A DNA stretch of 5,105 bases from Nitrososphaerota archaeon (lineage in GTDB: Archaea > Thermoproteota > Nitrososphaeria > Nitrososphaerales > Gagatemarchaeaceae), in the NCBI GenBank assembly GCA_003135575.1, contig PLCG01000040.1:1-5105 (forward strand), in the 5' to 3' direction. Below the pieces are notes generated by a model, which ran no database searches, was not told the DNA's origin, and saw nothing but the letters and a program-made list of their open reading frames with translations. Shown in pieces: positions 3,323 to 5,105 of this stretch. Made by a program: the position numbers and the translations under genes. The first letter of the stretch is position 1; each line of letters begins with the position of its first letter.

Positions 3323-5032
3323 TTGAAACCACGCCACGGCATGGTGTCTCGCAGAGCAGCGATTCAAACGGCTTCGGTCGCCTTTATTGGTCTCTTGGTC
3401 GTCTCGGCTATCGTAGCGGGCTACCTCGCGGTGACCACCTCCAAACCCACAGCAATCAACTCAACTAGTTCATCTTACGGCACTTCTTCCTCCGCGGCCA
3501 ATCAGATTTACACAGCAGGTCCAATTAGTACTTGGCCTGCCTCCTGGACGAACCCGTGCAGACTGCCAGTGCACGGCAATCTCACAACCAACAACGAGAT
3601 CTTGTCAAGCTTCGCTCCCGGAGTAGCCAACTTCAGCCTGAGCCAAGTCTACTCGAAGATAGTGAATTCATCAGCCTTCAGGAACGTGTCTGCCGGGCTC
3701 AGCTGGGTCACGACATACTGGGGCCTGCAGCAAGTCTCAGGCCCCAACGGCTCGTATGAGTACGTAGTCGCGACGTTCGTTCTTGTATCTGAGGGTAAAC
3801 CGGCCGGGTACGTCCAAGCTAACTACAATCTGCAGACTGGAGAGGTGACGGCCGACTTTCAATCAGGCCTAGTTTCAAGCTGTCCCGCACGGATATCATC
3901 ATCGACTGGAACCGCCCTGGATAAGCCCAGCCCGGCGTACTACGCGACTGGAGAGACAGTGAAGATAACCTTCTCCGTCATCGATGACACGGTGGCCAAC
4001 ATGCTCGTTGCGTCTCCTTCATCATGTCTGGGCAATTTCACGATTCTTCAAGGAATCGGAACCACCGGGCCCGTGGTCTACGACTCGACTAAGCATGGAG
4101 GATGCAGAGGGACGCCTCTGAGCGTGATTCTCAACCCCGGCCAAAGCTACAATCAGACCCTGACATGGAATCAGACCGACGACGCCGGCGCTCAGGTTCA
4201 GCCAGGCTCCTATGAGGCTATGGGAATCGTCGCGGGCAGTTCTCAAACCTATCTCAGTCCCATAGGCGAGGTGTACGTGGGAGTCCCTCTTTTACCGGTG
4301 AACTCAGCCATCCTTCGGCAACAGTTCTACTATCAAGGCAACTTGGGGAACGACTTCATGTCCCCTGGACAACCGGTCAAGATAGTGTGGGTCCTGAGCA
4401 ACAGCGGCCAACAGGCCTACGAACTAGAGACCTCAGCGTGCTCCTACAGCTACAAGGTCCTCGACCTCAAGGGCTCGGTAATCTTTGACTTTGCGAATCA
4501 CGCCTCGTGCGCCAACCAGCTCCAGGATAACCCCGCTCCGCCAATGGGCGGCATCTCGCACGTGTCCTACTGGAATCAGACCAAGACCTCAGGGGCAACC
4601 GTGAGCCCCGGATTCTACCGCGTGCTGGTCGACCTGCACGTATGGAGCGGAGGGCATGAGTTCAACATGACCGCGGACTCCGACCTGGAGATTACTTCAT
4701 CGAACATACCTCTGTCAGGCGAGCAGATCAGTGTCGCATCCTCTTCCATATGCGCCGCAAATTGCGGCAGCAACGCCAGCCCACATCTGTACTCGTCCGT
4801 GTACGCAAACGGAAACCTGACGAGCCTCCAGCTTTACCTGAACGGCACGCTTGTCGGCGCGATGAGCTACAAGCTCCACTGCTGCCAGCTCTCCTACCAA
4901 GTCTCCTTCAATACGCCAATCGACACCCACAATATTCCAATCGTCCCCGGCATTTCCTACGACTTGGTCCTCATTAGCACATTCCAAGACGGAGGCACGT
5001 CTATCTCCTGGGCCAATCCCCTGAATCGCTGA
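3323..5032 (+). CDS. Large membrane-anchored surface protein with two tandem BsuPI-like domains
   Basis: A 569-residue exported protein from TTG 3323; ATG 3341 (residue 7) is an equally good or better start, giving MVSRRA before the helix. The helix is at about 13-36 (AIQTASVAFIGLLVVSAIVAGY). The RRA-AIQ junction resembles a class III leader. Residues 40-60 are a Ser/Thr linker. Residues 75-195 form a first domain (C79, C187). Residues 203-320 and 343-458 are two copies of a beta domain resembling BsuPI: each has G-(E/Q)-x-VKI, a Cys pair (C235/C261; C373/C396), WNQT and a V-x-PG-x-Y ending. Residues 465-569 carry C477, C481, C520, C521 and the IPIVPGISY...TFQDGGT module seen at the window's start. 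There are 14 N-glycosylation sequons and 10 cysteines. It is probably an adhesive or structural envelope protein; no catalytic motif is seen. Coding assignment is certain, function is not. Confidence 0.85.
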   Translation: MKPRHGMVSRRAAIQTASVAFIGLLVVSAIVAGYLAVTTSKPTAINSTSSSYGTSSSAANQIYTAGPISTWPASWTNPCRLPVHGNLTTNNEILSSFAPGVANFSLSQVYSKIVNSSAFRNVSAGLSWVTTYWGLQQVSGPNGSYEYVVATFVLVSEGKPAGYVQANYNLQTGEVTADFQSGLVSSCPARISSSTGTALDKPSPAYYATGETVKITFSVIDDTVANMLVASPSSCLGNFTILQGIGTTGPVVYDSTKHGGCRGTPLSVILNPGQSYNQTLTWNQTDDAGAQVQPGSYEAMGIVAGSSQTYLSPIGEVYVGVPLLPVNSAILRQQFYYQGNLGNDFMSPGQPVKIVWVLSNSGQQAYELETSACSYSYKVLDLKGSVIFDFANHASCANQLQDNPAPPMGGISHVSYWNQTKTSGATVSPGFYRVLVDLHVWSGGHEFNMTADSDLEITSSNIPLSGEQISVASSSICAANCGSNASPHLYSSVYANGNLTSLQLYLNGTLVGAMSYKLHCCQLSYQVSFNTPIDTHNIPIVPGISYDLVLISTFQDGGTSISWANPLNR

Positions 5033-5082
5033 TTACTGCCGCGTTGCGCGAGCGAATCAAGGTTCAGCGGGGATGGAAGTCC

Positions 5083-5105
5083 ATGAAGACACAACTCGCA
5101 GAAGG
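5083..5105 (+). CDS. Possible first codons of a further + strand gene, cut by the window end
   Basis: After 50 bases of apparently non-coding sequence following the large surface gene, ATG 5083 opens MKTQLAE and stays open to the edge, with GGGGATGGA a few bases upstream as a possible ribosome site. ATG 5073, in another frame, also stays open. With so few codons neither can be confirmed. Confidence 0.15.

Noticed and set aside
4715..4987. Minus-strand frame opposite the C-terminal module of the large surface protein
   Set aside because: It is antisense to a well-supported coding region with sequons, Cys pattern and shared motif; no independent coding evidence.
2831..5060. Similarity between GCCGCGCTGCG near 2831 and GCCGCGTTGCG near 5038 as a possible direct repeat or att pair
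   Set aside because: Only 10 of 11 bases match with GC-rich composition and no further alignment or integrase; likely chance.
1..5105. CRISPR array, transposon ends, toxin-antitoxin or phage-defence genes
   Set aside because: No regularly spaced repeats, no transposase or terminal inverted repeats, and no recognisable defence or toxin motifs on either strand.

Overview
The window most likely comes from an archaeon. Three things point that way: archaeal-style promoters (purine-rich BRE plus TATA box about 25-30 bases before several starts) with few convincing Shine-Dalgarno sites, surface proteins rich in Ser/Thr and N-glycosylation sequons behind a single N-terminal membrane anchor, and pilin-like (class III) leader sequences. 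GC content is mid-range. A terrestrial Nitrososphaeria/Thaumarchaeota-like or Thermoplasmata-like lineage fits the protein style, but nothing here fixes the taxon. There is no rRNA, ribosomal protein, CRISPR array, transposase, integrase or metabolic enzyme.

Layout. Bases 1-227 hold the C-terminal end of a + strand exported, pilin-like protein. It is followed by a 20-codon frame with a class III leader-like start (234-296) that overlaps by ATGA a small two-helix membrane protein (293-514, +). Two overlapping, related small membrane proteins lie on the minus strand (848-1069, then 565-864). They are transcribed away from a + strand gene for a membrane-anchored winged-helix regulator (1157-1696), with only 87 bases between the divergent starts. 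The regulator's stop is 4 bases from the stop of a minus-strand two-helix membrane protein (1701-1979), which lies 43 bases downstream of a Thr-rich, membrane-anchored surface protein (2023-2718). A 187-base gap (2719-2905) carries a sequence resembling the 5' half of a tRNA. Then come another minus-strand two-helix membrane protein (2906-3181), a divergent promoter region with three TGACAAAA copies, and a large + strand surface protein (3323-5032). That protein has two tandem BsuPI-like domains and a C-terminal module related to the one at the start of the window.

Every supported gene product is predicted to be membrane-bound or exported, so this is a cell-surface island. The membrane-anchored regulator is the only candidate controller and its divergent neighbours are the most natural targets, but that is inferred from position. 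I found no convincing evidence for a complete new system. The most unusual points are the possible pilin leader remnant, the tRNA-like half, the triplicated promoter motif, the in-frame TGA just before the large surface gene, and the duplicated disulfide-bearing domains in that protein.
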